DNA of 64,000 nucleotides from Angiostrongylus vasorum. Lineage: Eukaryota; Nematoda; Chromadorea; Rhabditida; Metastrongylidae. Under the pieces are notes generated by a model. The model made no database searches, was not told the DNA's origin, and saw only the letters and a list, made by a program, of their open reading frames with translations. The stretch lies in contig JADANN010000441.1 of the NCBI GenBank assembly GCA_018806985.1, positions 202,446-266,445 on the forward strand, in the 5' to 3' direction. Shown here one piece after another: positions 33,601 to 45,500 of the stretch. The number at the start of each line of letters is the position of its first letter. Position 1 is the first letter of the stretch. A program made the translations under genes and the position numbers.

Positions 33601-36600
33601 CTAACTGATGATGAACTGACTAAAGTGGGTTGAATAGCCCGATGTCGTCATTTTCCATTTGGAATATACTAGGAGTAGAGCGAAAAACTCTGTGGGTGGA
33701 AGCGTCATGCAATACCTACCTGTTCGACCCCTCCGCATGCCGATCAAAACCTCTTTTTCGTCCTCATTTGACAAACTTGTACCAGACTTTTTGCGATAAG
33801 CTGCGTCAGATCCACAAGGGCTCAGAGGTACCTGTGCTGGAAACCTGGAAAGACTTCAGTAGAGCTGCCGCGGGGTTCCAGGGTTAAGCAGTTCAACCGG
33901 CGTCCAACAACGTTCATGAGGATAAAGTCCTCAAGCCGCACTCATATTGGAACACCCCGTGAATGATGGATGCAGGACGGCGGATGAGAGAAATGTTGGA
34001 ATCCACGCATTGTGTGATGGCAGTTTATATAAGTAGGGAAGCCTATGGGTTGTGTCTAACCAAATGAATAGATAAATTATTGCCAACAAAAAAATCATAT
34101 TAACATTACTTCCAAATATAGACAAATGCCTTCAGATAGAAATGGAAACTAATAATGTTCTTGCCCGACTACAAGCACTCCACGGGTCAAGCGACTTGTC
34201 TCGGCTGCTTCCTAGTAGTTCGAGGGAGAGGTATAATTGTATTGATTTCATCTTTTCCTCTATTAATTGCGCAAAACATTATCGCTTTTATTCTTGTGCC
34301 TAAACTTTGTAGGCGTTACGTAATCTTTAAGATTGGCATTACTTCCTCATGAATTTTGTTTGGCCAGAATGGAGAACAGCACGCATCTCGTTATTGCTCA
34401 GGTCATTGCCAGGGTACGTTATTAAATTTTCCAGCTCTTTGAGATTTTTTAACCGTTTTTTTTTAAACCATTTATTCACATGGAAGGAGACGGATTCTCA
34501 GGGGTGAAGTATCTAGTCGTTTTTGTGGTGATTTGATGTGCTGTACAAAATTTCTCGCTGTACTTTTTCTACTCACTGGAAGGTTTCACCACCATAAGGG
34601 TAGTACTTGCGTCGCCGGAAAAAAGCTGTGTTCTGCATGTAGTGTGCCGGAACTGTCTCCGGGTATGTTTGCTACTCCCGAAGCGGAATTCTCGCTTTTG
34701 GGGACTGTGGTAAGATATCCTCGCTGTATTTACATGTAAAGTTTTCGGAAATGTAGTTGTTGGTTTCAAATAGTAATTCTTAAAGAGTGATATTTATCGG
34801 CGTGTAGTTGCGTTGTTTATCATTCGAAGTGTAATTGATTCTCAAACCCGTCTTACTCAGAAAAGTTAGTCTTGCGTTTTAAAATTCCCTCACTTTACAC
34901 CTGATTGAAGTCCTTGTTCTCTGCAGTTCTTACCTCTTTCTATACACATTTATTTATTTTACTTTACTTCACATAACTTCTCTTCATATCTGCAGCGCAT
35001 ATCACAGCACTTCTTTCATTCGGTTCTTTTCCACGAATTCTTCATCTAGTAATGTCTTCAAATTTTTCGGATTCCTGTTCGGCTGCTGCCAGTAAATTAT
35101 GGTTGAGTCGGTTCTTCCTAGAGTCCTTAGATAGTCAGGCTAGAACGTTTCCACTTGGACTGCAGAGGGCATACTTTTTCCCCTGATAAGTCCGGTAGCA
35201 ATTTCCCAATCTTGAAGGGATGAGAGGCTTTCTGGGTCTGAGTGGGGCCAACCCAGCACAGAAATCTACACGCATCTATGCATTAAAATTAATATTTTCT
35301 TTCAAGATATCTACGTTTTCTTCATATAACATCTAATCATTGCATTTTGTACGTCTCGATTTTAGACCATTGGTGGTTATCATTAAATGAGTCTAACTTG
35401 AACATTGTCTTCATGATAGAAAATCATATAAGTCGAATATTGCATCATTAGTTGCTGACGTCCCCAATGCCTAAAAGCGGGTTTTACATTTGAAGTCTTA
35501 TATTTTACGTATCAAAATGGATTAGTGAATACGCCTATCTTCCCTTGGCAGCGCGAATAAGACTATACCCAATTTACTGCCAGCTCCGTACACTGATCTC
35601 AGCGCTACATTTTATCTTAAATACCCTAATCCAAAAGATGCTGATTAATGTTGTTATAATCTATTTCTGTGTTATTCCGTGGAAATCTTGTGCAACTACC
35701 AAGCAGTTGCAGCAAAACCTATGTTTTTTTTTATTTGTACATTGGAGGCATCTTAACACCTTCCTCATCTGTAATGCTCTCGTCGGCAGGGACGTCAAAC
35801 TACAATCCAGAGTAGCAACTGTTGCAGGACCAGAATGAACAAACGTTCGGAAAAGTTCGTTTGAATGATATAAAGCTTAAACATTAGGCTTTCTTAGGGC
35901 ATGCATAGTGTCGCGTTTTTTATGTGGAAGCTATGGATCGAATACGAGTAGTATTGTAAAGACCTTCGCGCAGCGGAATTAGCAACCAAATATATGAGAC
36001 AAATTCAATGCGCATAGCCTAGTCTGCGCTCCTATACATGTGTAATGACATCATTACAAGCGATGTGGAATGTGTTGATGAACACTGTGCTTCTGATAAA
36101 AAATATTTTCATCGAATTCTATCTCTATATCCTTCTATTTCCTTACTTTCTTGGCACTAACTGTACTTACTTGAAACTTGTTACTTGAACGGCCCGTCCT
36201 CACTGATTGTGCGGGCCTCAGCATATTCTCCATTCTTCGGTGATTTGCTGGTTAATCCATTGTGGTTTCTTGGAATCCCGAGGTCAGCCTGGCAAAAGTC
36301 TGCCCCAGGTCTTCACCACCACAGGCAGTAGCAACCGTTGTGGATCAGAAGGAGATTTACCACCATGCGACTTTTTATACCAGGACGATGGTGGAGCCTG
36401 GTATTGGTTTACTCTTAGCTGGGCTTCCTGATGGAAACGCCGGACTCCTTCTCAGCTTGGAAGACTCTGCAAGGGGATGAATCCCCTGCTGTACATCGCA
36501 GCCCGTCACCCATTAGAACCTCCCAGCCCCGATGAGGCGGTAAACCGTTGGGAGGCATTCTATAATATTTGAATTTACAGGAAGGTGTTCATGCTCAGCA

Positions 36601-37537
36601 ATGTATCACTTGAAACATGTAATTTAGTCTGTGTTCTTTGCTTTTTTGCTGCTTTGAACATTATTATTGGTTCTCAGTTTTTTCTTCAGACCACAGAAAC
36701 ATTGTATCGCATCAAATTTATCGAATCAGACGTTGTGGCTGACGTCGAATCGTACGATATTGCCGTGCCAGCCGTGTCAATGTACGACCTGGATATAAGA
36801 AGAACTTCCTACATAGGTATACCGTGTACCCTCGTTACTAAATCTAAGAAGATCCTAAAACTTTAATCCATTCTAGTGGTATATGCAGGGAATCTGTCGT
36901 TTTGTGGACAAAAACTTTTTTTTTACTATTCTTTAATACTTTGAAGGACTACGAGTCGCTGCTCTCGTAGAAAACCCCGACGCTCCTGACGAAGATGCGG
37001 CATGGCATAGCGGGACGATGGGTGCTGTTCTACGTTCCGCGCACAACAAGGGATTTCTCGTACGGTTTTTTGTATGAATGTGGCCTTTTTTTCATGGATG
37101 CGATAAAATATGGACCATTTTCCGTTTTCGTGGCTATTCATGGAATATGTTTCCACCGTTTGCAAAATTTCCTTCCCCTGCAGATTTAGTTCTTGTACTC
37201 GCGCCGTCTTTTTTTTGATGATTAAAATTTCCTTGTTTTTTTATTGTTTTAGATCTTTTTTCGATGACGGCTTCGACGAACATGTACGAGCGCCGCTTGA
37301 GGCAACTGACGATGATGTAATAAGAGTTGTAACGGTTGTTTTGACCACTCTTTGATTTGTGTATTTTTTACCGAACTGATTTAATCGTTCAGTGTTCCTT
37401 CTTGATGTTACTGACAGGAGCGGTTCGTATTTCAGATAAGGGATTCCTACTGCAATGTGCAGCGTTGTATTGAGAAGATAAGACTACTAAAAGTCCTACC
37501 TACGGCGAGGCAATCATTTGCCCCAAACGCATGTCAT
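30611..37537 (+). CDS. Multi-exon gene with SETDB1/MET-2-like Tudor domain (partial)
   Basis: Exons with matching phases: 30611-30735 ([20 protein letters not shown]..), 30826-30917, 30984-31128 (..[17 protein letters not shown]..), 31199-31332, 31862-32046 (..[20 protein letters not shown]..), 32800-32905, about 33323-33460, 33516-33624, 34136-34230, 34368-34413, about 34600-34709, 36690-36816, 36948-37064, 37253-37316, 37436-37537. The late exons read [32 protein letters not shown] and [14 protein letters not shown], fitting the Tudor pattern of SETDB1 (G.RV.A......W..G.V.......FLVFFDDGY..YV). SETDB1/MET-2 is a histone H3K9 methyltransferase. The methyl-CpG and SET domains were not found, so the gene is incomplete here or is a Tudor protein of another kind. 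The early part is Glu/Lys/Leu-rich and probably helical. One frame problem: A6 at 30866-30871 must be A5 for the second exon to stay open. Confidence 0.6.
32380..32560 (-). repeat. tRNA-like SINE, family C, in an intron
   Basis: ATGATGCTGAGATGTGAACAAAACTCG and TTGTGAGTTTCGAACATGCAA (box-B-like on either strand). Lies in the intron between 32046 and 32800. Confidence 0.5.
33780..33960. repeat. Decayed repeat fragment
   Basis: CAGATCCACAAGGGCTCAGAG and GCCGCGGGGTTCCAGGGTTAAGC resemble the middle of the family B repeat (GATCCACAAGGGCTGCGA, CCAGGGAA). Too decayed to orient with confidence. Confidence 0.35.
36180..36565 (-). repeat. Family B repeat, copy 5, in an intron
   Basis: Reverse orientation: TACTTGAACGGCCCGTCCTCAC at one end with TTACTTACTTG-like tail remains upstream, full body, CCCAGCCCCGATGAGGCGGT at the other. 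Well preserved. Sits just upstream of the Tudor-domain exons. Confidence 0.78.
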
Positions 37538-38750
37538 GTGAGTACTAAAACTTTGACGCATTTCGAGGTATTTTTTTAAGAGAATTTTCATTTAAAACCA
37601 ACTAACACATTAGCTACGGTAAGACCGTTGGGTGTTTGTTTTGACGCACAGCTTTTGCTTTATTTTCCATGTGTTTTATAGCCACCCTCGACAGATAATC
37701 TTGCAGGCATATTCCTTGGAAGGCTCATTTTTATACTCAATAATCTGGAAAAAACTGCTTTTCCTAAGAGTTTGTCTGATTACATACCACAGTGGTTTCT
37801 CTGTTTGCAATATAGACAGAGTAGCACAGATGATTGCTTATAAGTAGGATGCAAAGGTTTCTTTGTTATACTTGCACACTGACAACACGCTGAAGTTCAA
37901 CAATTAGGGGAACCGTACACCCACTGTACGACGCAAGCTACTAAAGAGATGTATATGGATGTAGTTGCAGCGTCGATATACGATTAGTATCACCGAAATT
38001 GTTGACTGTGAAAAAGCTGCCTTCATAAAGTACCAGTTCACCGGTGTACTTCCACACAATATTTTGCAACCTGCAATATTGGCAATTAACCAGACTACTT
38101 TTTTCCAAATCGTAACCGTCACAATTTCTGTATAGAAATCAACGCTTTACAGTCCTCATGCTATGAAAATTTAGTTTCAGCACCTAAAGCCCGTTAGGAG
38201 GCTGGCGCATCCACCTTGCACCTAATTCTTCACCGCACTACATATGAGTCGATTTGAAATTACGGCGGTGTGACCGCCCTCCTAGTAAATGAACCTGCAT
38301 TTCACCACTTTTTCTTATAATTCGAATTCCTTCCGTATTTAGTTGCCAATTTGGTGCTTCTCGTTGTGCACATATCTTGCAAGTTCCTCTATATATTCTT
38401 CATGCTTTTGCGGCATTTCGAACTCTCGCGTGTCATTAACAGAAACTCATATACTATGCGACTACGCTGATGTCAGTTTTGTTGTCAGTTTTGCAACGAA
38501 TATGATTTAACGTCGGTTTTATATTTGCTCATTTCACAAGATATACATCATCTATTTCACGTGTACTACCTGTACTCCCGTTGATCGTTGGCTGACTCGA
38601 GCAAGCGCTAGTTTTTTGAGAACAACTATGACCATCGGGTCAATGCTCTTTCTGCTGTCTGTTTGACACCCCAAGAAATCCGGTTGCTAATGGCTGTTCT
38701 TCGTCAGTTGCCTTTCAGTCGCATTGCTTATCCGACCCAGCTGATTCTCA
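37538..38750. other. No gene recognised
   Basis: Follows the last Tudor-gene exon. Open frames such as 37632-37847 (plus) are hydrophobic and T-rich without motifs; probably intron. Confidence 0.4.
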
Positions 38751-38759
38751 ACAATTTGG

Positions 38760-40140
38760 AGTTCACAATAGCGTCTCTGATCCTTAATTGTCGAAATAAA
38801 TTAGAAGATTAGATTCCGTCTCCAACTTGAATAATACGGGGTACTGTTGTCGCCTGCTCTCGACTGCGCGTTGCATAACGCCAAGGAGCCTTTCACATTT
38901 CTTACCTCACAACTACGTTTCAGATACCTGCGCTGAGAAAGGAAGATTCTTCGAAAAAAGGTCGAAAAGTGGACACGAAGTCGAGTGTTCCTTGTGATTC
39001 TTGTTACATCCTCAGTACTCTTGAAATCTTCCAATGTGCTCGTTTCCTCATTCTCAACTCTGAAACTAAGTCTTTCGGCGCGTTATGATAGGAACACTCT
39101 TCCCAGGTCTGTAGCCTCATCCTTGCTTCGGCTTTTCTATACCTAAGATCTCTTACAGCCCCCTCTGTAGAGCTCCGCACGCTCGAACGTGAGTTCGCGG
39201 AGTTCGTGGATAGAATGCATGATTCTTGAGGTAACCACGTGTTGGTGAGTACTGAACTATCTCGTTGCATTCCGCTAACGTTAAAGTGCCGAATGAACTC
39301 GCTTATTCAGCGGTTTTATTGCGAACGGAGATGGTATTGAAATTTGTTTTCTTCTCCTTTACGGTTTTCTCCGCTTTCCGCGAAGGACGGAGTCTAGCGC
39401 GAAGGAGACGACGGTCTCATTCTGTGTAAAATTTTCTAATGAGCAATGCGGTGGTGCAAAACCTCGATTGGCTCGTTATGATACTCTTTACTAGGAGACA
39501 CGCCAGGTCTAATGTTCAGAACTACTTCTGGAATCGTGAGGATGGTCTTATTCGTCGTAACAAACCAAGACAGCCGCTCACCCTAATCGTTCTAGCGTGA
39601 TCCATGAGTACGAATGTAGCGTTCTTCAGACCTTCTTGGCTTAACTTTAGCATTAAGATCTCCAATAATGACCGTAAACGAGGCACGGTCTTCTTCGTAG
39701 AAGTTCTCCAACTCCACACGCAACGCTTCGACTTCGTCTTCGTCGCAGCTTTATGTCTGTGCGCAGACAATGGAGCTAGCTGCTATTAATACACGTCTCT
39801 TCAACTGTAAACGTCCACTTACGGTTGATAGTTGTTGGAATGAATGGTTCAATGTTCTTGATGAAAGTCATCTTGACTAGGAAGCCAGTGTCGCCTACTC
39901 ATCTATTATCGCATGTTCCAAGAAAAAGTTCTTGTGTGGTACCATACAGCTACTCACTCTGTCCGTTCAATTCTGATCTTTAGAAACCCACTGTGAAGTT
40001 CTTGTATCCACAGTTTTCGTTGAATACAGCTCTTGAAACCTAATGGTTTGTTTGGATTGATGCGGAATTCAAAGTGAGGATCATAAGAATGTCCTAACGC
40101 ATTCTTCCATTGAAGCATGCTCATGCAGTCCGCAATTATT
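38760..40140 (-). mobile_element. RTE-type LINE, internally deleted copy
   Basis: Read on minus from 40140 downward. ELFLGTCD.. near 39930, YDEDEVEALRVELENFYEED and VIIGDLNAKVKPRRSEERYI near 39600-39740 form part of the apurinic endonuclease, with the GDLNAK motif followed by RTHGSR. Near 39030-39270 comes LTFERAELYREGAVRDLR.., then ELRMRKRAHW joins directly to EDFKSTEDVTRITRNTRLRV (38880-39034), a sequence that follows the reverse transcriptase in intact elements. The whole catalytic RT (FADD region) is therefore deleted. Several stops and shifts. Non-autonomous and dead. Confidence 0.8.
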
Positions 40141-40288
40141 CCACGTCTTCTTTTGCCTCGGCTTTCTGGATGACCTACTTGAGGACCTCTTCCTGTCCCT
40201 CATGCATGTGCCAGTGAAGAGCGACCTTTTTTCGAATAAAGTATCTCTGCCATTGAGACAACACTGTGCGAACAGATGGTGTAAAAGA

Positions 40289-40466
40289 GCCTACCTTTAT
40301 CTGACAATTTTTCCACGAAAGGAATCACCACTGAGTCAGGAGCAGTTCCAGTCGTAGCAGCGCCATTGATGACATAGATTATTTTACTCCATGCATGTAT
40401 TACGTAACAAACTCTGACATACAATTTTTCATCTGAAAGCGCTTTTCGGTGGTGGAATGTACGCAT
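40289..40466 (-). CDS. Candidate exon, unrecognised
   Basis: Open frame starting MRTFHHRKALSDEKLYVRVC and ending ..VVIPFVEKLSDK at a donor-like GTAGGC. No family recognised. It lies upstream of the LINE on the same strand and may belong to it or to nothing. Confidence 0.25.
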
Positions 40467-40530
40467 TTAGTTCTATTTTTAACATTTTTTAAGGTTTAAA
40501 TTTTCGTTTAAGCTTGGTTTTGGTAAACAG

Positions 40531-40827
40531 TACCTGGATTTACTAATAACTATGCACCAGATATTACGGGCACCTAGCTTGAACTACGACCGTGTTATGG
40601 AACAAGAAACAATGAAAAACGAAAGCGGAAGTCTTCAGCCGCGAACAAGTCTTGCAAAAACAGCCTATATGTTTTTCAAAGTAACAACAATATATTGAAT
40701 CTTGAACAAATTTCAGATCGACAAAGGAGCAGTATATCAGTTAATCAAACAGAATCCGGAGCGTCGGCGGTTCATTAAGGAGCATTTCGAAAATTATCAA
40801 GGCTATGGAAGGCTAGAAAGCCATTAG
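40531..40827 (+). CDS. Two terminal exons of a plus-strand gene
   Basis: Exon 40531-40680 follows acceptor TAAACAG and ends at GTAACA: YLDLLITMHQILRAPSLNYD, RVMEQETMKNESGSLQ.. . Exon 40717-40827 follows TTTCAG: IDKGAVYQLIKQNPERRRFI, KEHFENYQGYGRLESH, stop TAG. An AATAAA lies near 41057. Both exons start in phase 0, and the last Tudor-gene exon (37436-37537) also ends in phase 0, so they could be its 3' end across a 3-kb LINE-bearing intron. No domain recognised. Confidence 0.55.
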
Positions 40828-41054
40828 TACGCATGGAAAACGGTCACCGTCTGAGAGGCCAGCTCTGATTGCAGTGGTCCTCAAATTCTTTCCTTTCGAA
40901 CCATGAAGTTGTTTCCTTTATGTCCAGCTTATTTGCTCTCTACTTCATTAGAGATTATGTACCAATAATTTATTTGTTATTAGAGAAAACATGCATAATA
41001 GTGTATTTTGTAAAGGTGTAAGCTCTAGAGCGTATAAATGTAATCAACATTGTG

Positions 41055-41062
41055 TAATAAAT
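41055..41062 (+). terminator. Possible poly(A) signal
   Basis: AATAAA within TGTGTAATAAATAGCC, about 230 bp after the stop codon at 40827. Confidence 0.4.
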
Positions 41063-42094
41063 AGCCTACGTGGTGTCCACTCATCGAGCACTTTGTGTCC
41101 TGCGTTTCTGCCCGAAGAATCGCTCAGTAAGTCGAGCGAACTGCTCCCACTACCCGTGCAAAATGCGTGAACATTTGCATGTGGACGAAATGATCTTCCG
41201 AGGTTCGCCTAGAATATTGGTGCAGTTGTGAGTGTTTAAACAAATAAAAATCTGTTGTGCTGTTAGATAACATCGAAAAAAGAGCGAAGAAGAGGAAAAA
41301 AAGAGAAAGAAAAGAACAGAAAAAAAGTGTGCATAGCAAACGTATGTAAAACACTGTTAAAGAAACATCATACTTAGTACGGACATGAGATTTCTGCGTG
41401 ATTTCGCGGCGCATTTGTGACGACTTCAAACTCATTTCTTTTCATGGAGAAAACTGATATTTAAGGGTCTTCCTGACGATCTGAATTTGTTTCCCATTTT
41501 CCGCTGATGTGTTCCTCTCCGTATTTTAACCCATACCGCATGACTCCTACTTTTTTCGTGACTGCGGCATCGGAGGATGGCTAATTTTTTTGTCTGCTGA
41601 GAATTTGGTGCGCATTAGTTGTTCAAGCACATCTCTATCAGCACATAATGAGCGGTTATAGTTCGCTTTCATAAATAGGTTGTTGGTGTTAATGAATATT
41701 CTTAGGTGCTCTTAAATAAAAGGGCAAGTAAACAGTGAGGCAAACAAGAAAGATATCAAGCTCTGTAAAGTTACCACCTATGCCACCTGTCGTTCCATTG
41801 ATGGTCGAGTGACTCGAGCGGACGCCAATAAATCTTCCACTTTTTCCCCTATCGTGTGCAGGAGTAGCACAGTTGGTTCTGCTTGCTTCAGGGAATCGCT
41901 ATGTATCACGCATTTCTTCTAGCGTTTTCGTGAAGAACTCTGATGGTCGAGTTGGTGGTCTTCTTGCAGTACGTTTGACCTCCCTGGCAATCCATTGACC
42001 AACGTCTCTTGTCCATCTGTTGTCGTCAATACGCGCTACGTGTCCGGCTCAGCTTGTCTTCCATAGTTTGGCGTATGAAAAAGCAAAAAACTAT

Positions 42095-42378
42095 AAGCTC
42101 TCGGCCTGATCAATCCCCTGAGGGATGCGCCATGCATTCGACATCATTAAGCGTCGTTTGGAGGTGATTGAATGCATATTTGACCTTTACAATGACTACC
42201 AATGGCGTACCGATGTATCGAGCCAGTACTGCTGTCCTCCCAGACAAGTCCGGTCACAAGTTGCCGACCCCGGAGGCATGGAAGGCTTGGTGGGCCATAG
42301 GCACGGGGATCGATTCCACGTGTGTGTCGCATTGGCGCCTCCAACCACTGCGCCACACGCTCCCTTTATAAAAAAGTT
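42095..42378 (-). repeat. tRNA-derived SINE, family A, copy 9, inside the LINE
   Basis: Reverse orientation: AGCTCTCGGCCTGATCAATC .. CGGGGATCGATTCCACGTG .. CAACCACTGCGCCACACGCTCC. Box A and box B are among the best preserved. It separates the two C-terminal parts of the RTE ORF, so it inserted after the LINE. Confidence 0.85.
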
Positions 42379-43089
42379 TATTTATCGTTGACGCAAACGC
42401 AGTTTCAGATCCCTTTTTCTTACCTATGTAACACGGGATACTCCTGGGATCGTCCTTTCGACCTTTCGACTGCGCGTTTAATGACCCTAAGTGGTCTTTC
42501 ACACTGCTTACTCAACGGTAGGTTTTTTGACGCACACTGTCGAGTCGAAAAGGTTGGCACGGAGTCGGGTGTTCCTTTTTCTCTCGACTATATCTGCAAT
42601 GCTCTTGAATGTTCCCCCAAATCACTCGTTTTCTTCCGCTCAACTATGGAGCTAAGTCATTCATCACATTAATTTTCCGGCCCCGATAGACGTAACTGGA
42701 GCATTCGAAAATATTCATACCGTTGACCGTGAATAGAGCATACATAACCAATTCGTTCCTCATAAACATCGTTTTTTCTGAGATTTAGGAGAAGGCAAAT
42801 GATTCCGCAGGCTTTATCAAAGTTGGCAACACTCGTTCTGCTTGACTAATATTTAGTGTTATAAAAGCGGTGTCATCAGCAAAGCAAAGATGGTGTAATT
42901 GGCGACCATCGATTTTCAATCCCATGTTTTCCCATCCCAATGTTCGCATGACGTTTTCGTGAGTTGCAGTGAATAATTTTGGCGAGATTATATCGCCTCG
43001 TCTAACTCCTCTTTCAACGTCGATGTCAATATCGTTGTAGAATGATGATATTTCAACATGTGTTCAAATTGATGAGCTTAACTGAGGTC

Positions 43090-43345
43090 GGTAAACAAAT
43101 TTTATTCGGTTAGCGTTCCGACGACTTTGTCTTCATCACAGTAGGTGATCCGAGTCGATGGTAAACAGAGGTTCGTCTTTTCGATGTGGCGTTATATCGA
43201 AGAAAGATCCGACTTGATACGAAGACGAAGACGCCACATCGACAAGACGGATAACTGTGGAGAATCAGCTCAGATCATCGTATTTGATAAAGAAGGAATC
43301 GAATCGTTAGGCGAATAAAATTTATTTATCCACCTCTTATAAGCT
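43090..43345. mobile_element. Palindromic element with hammerhead-like cores, copy 2, inside the LINE
   Basis: Left arm read on minus: GTGATGAAGACAAAGTCGTC, GGAACGC, TAACCGAATAAAATTTGT. Right arm on plus: TTTGATAAAGAAGGAATCGA, ATCGTTAGGCGAATAAAAT. The inner arms pair TTCGATGTGGCGT with ACGCCACATCGA. The outer ends are GACCTCAGTTAAGCTCATCAA and CACCTCTTATAAGCTGAACAAC, the same CCTC..GCT.AACAA motif as the other palindromes. It splits the RTE reverse transcriptase between the FEQAG and FYND motifs, so it moved after the LINE. Confidence 0.65.
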
Positions 43346-44170
43346 GAACAACTGGAACATACGTAGTTTATAGTATTGAATCCTTCTTAAAGCCCTGCCT
43401 GCTCAAACGGCCGTCCTTCGTCCAGTGCTCTGCAAACCCTTTTTAGAATCACTTGAGTGAAGAGTTTGTAGACGACAGACAGTGAGTAGATTCGGTGATG
43501 ATTGCCGATACCGTGGAGGTCACCGTTCTTGAACAATAACACTTTATTCCTCGTCTTCCGTAGCATGAATCTTTCATTCTAAAAAGGAACGTGTAAACAG
43601 CAGATCTAGTGTGTTGATGAAGACTAGCGGAAGGTTGTTTAGGTGTTCAGATCTTGCCCTGTCCGGACCTGGTGTTGTTCGATCATTCACCGACGAATTA
43701 ACATTTCGGATTTTTGGAAGGTAAAACCGATAAACCGACAAATACATGAGATCCGAGTAGTAGTCGCGAATGAATTTGTCTAATCGCTTTCTCTAACTTT
43801 TTTCGTTTTGGTTTCAGAGTGTATTCATCTTTGTTTAGCAATTACCGAAGTTTCGGTGGGTTTTTCGATGGCTTTTGCTACCTTCTACAGTTCCAGCGGC
43901 AGCTGCTGCTCTTCTCTATTTATGACTTCCCTTTCTTACCCGCCTGTATTATTTTGTATGTGCGGGCGTGAGTTGGCGGTTGCCTACAGCTCGTGTGACT
44001 CCACGCAGGCGTATGTCTTTCTTTCTGTAGATAGACGTCTCTTGATGACTTTCGGTCTCTCAACTTTCGTAATGCTAGCGTGAAGACGTTGAATGAGCAT
44101 GTCGTATGTCTCGCTGATGTTGCCGAGGATGGTATCTTAACAACAAGGGACTAACGGACTGGATAATCTT

Positions 44171-45142
44171 AACGTGTGGCTGGGTAGAGACATGAGTAAA
44201 TTGGCAGCCTCTTCTGGAGGAGACGAGATGATTATTTACAAGAAACTGTTCTTAACCGCCTCCAATATACTTTCCAGTCACTTGATTGAAGGTTTTTGCT
44301 CAAACTGACTCGTAGAGTATAATCCAAATTAACGAAAACACGTCCACGCACATGTACATGAATACATCCGCGTGAACACAGAACTCATGCGCCAAATCGG
44401 CGCAGCAGAGACAGGAAGTCCGCCTTCTGGGTCGACCTACGTACGTGTAAGGGAAGCATAAGGTCGCTGCTTTTGGTGCATGATTAACCCTCTTTTCGTC
44501 AACTTCCAACGTGCTTCGCTACTAATAGGCCTTGGATCCGTCTATCAGAAAAGTCCATTGGAAAATATCACAATTAATAGAATTAGGAAGTGAGAGTGCA
44601 CAAGATTAGAGGGAGCATCTGAGATTAAAAGAATCAGTTTGTGCTAACGGCGCTCATTCATAGATGAGTATAAAGTGATCGTCTTTTCGGTTTAGTTCTA
44701 CAATTGTCGCTTTAATGGGTAACCAAATCAGTTTTCATAGCCAATGCTTCTGCTTCGTCTGCTAGGATCAAAATCTAAGCCTAACTGAACACCATGTATA
44801 TGTATTCATATGCAATTCTTACATTTTGGGGCACTTCGGCGATTATTTCTTCTTAGATTTTCGGTCCATATGCTGTTCTGTGTGAAGACGGTTGGTCTAA
44901 TCACGTCGCCAATCTTTTCGTCGACGCAAACTCAGGCGTTGGGTAACCGAACAACCACTTTCGTCCGAGTTTTTTAATTCGTAAATTCTCCGCGTGTGCA
45001 CTTTCCATCACGGATTATACTAAGACTTCCTTTTTGCCAACATACTAATATATTCCATTAATATGTAAAATAGACATATAATGAATTTGAAGCGAAAATG
45101 ACAGCACTTATGTGATTGGATACCATTTAAGTTAGCATACAA
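44171..45142. other. No gene recognised
   Basis: Possibly the degraded 5' part of the LINE; I could not read its endonuclease here. Short frames only. Confidence 0.4.
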
Positions 45143-45500
45143 AGATTGGTACTTGAATGACCCGTCCTCACTGGTTGTGCGGTCCCCAGCACAATCTCGG
45201 CTTCTCGGAGAATTGCTGGTTAAGCAATTGTGGTTCCCTGGAATCCCGAGGTCGGCCTGGCCAAAGTCTGTCCCAGGTCTTCACCACCACAGGCAGTTGC
45301 AGCCCTTGTGGATCAGAGGAAGATTTGCCAACATCCGACTTTTGATACCAGGACGTCGGTGGATCCTGGTATTGGTTTACTTTCAGCTAGGCTTCCTGAT
45401 GGAAATGCCGCACTACTTCTCAGCTTGGGAGACCCTGCCACTAGATGAATCCCCGGCTGTACATCGCAGTCACGATAGGGCGATAAACTGTTGCGAGGTT
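45143..45500 (-). repeat. Family B repeat, copy 6
   Basis: Reverse orientation: TACTTGAATGACCCGTCCTC, GTTCACCACCACAGGCAGTTG-like centre (TCTTCACCACCACAGGCAG), TTCAGCTAGGCTTCCTGATGG, GATGAATCCCCGGCTGTACAT. Near full length. Confidence 0.78.

Larger units (their letters stand above)
41760..44170 (-). mobile_element. RTE-type LINE, long decayed copy with nested insertions
   Basis: Minus-strand protein in order: ETYDMLIQRLHASITK.., VIKRRLS.. (about 44000-44140), YYSDL.., NDRTTPGPDRARSEHLNNLP (about 43650), IYSLSVVYKLFTQVILKRV, FEQAGL (about 43400-43500), then after an insertion FYNDIDIDVERGVRRGDIIS, PKLFTATHENVMRTLGW, LHHLCFADDTAFIT (catalytic FADD near 42880), TMFMRNELV.., SSYVYRGRKINVMNDLAP, VIKRAVERS.., and after a SINE, AGHVARIDDNRWTRDVGQWI, AREVKRTARRPPTRPSEFFT. 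This is the reverse transcriptase and C-terminus of an RTE element. Interrupted by stops, shifts, a palindromic element (43.1-43.35 kb) and a SINE (42.1-42.4 kb). The endonuclease end is not seen. Confidence 0.88.

Noticed and set aside
41124..41435. 103-codon minus ORF
   Set aside because: Composition driven by an A/G-rich run (GAAGAAGAGG..AAAAAAG); no domain and no splice context.
43808..44083. 91-codon plus-strand ORF with membrane-like composition
   Set aside because: The minus strand here encodes RTE protein (VIKRRLS..), so the plus frame is a shadow.
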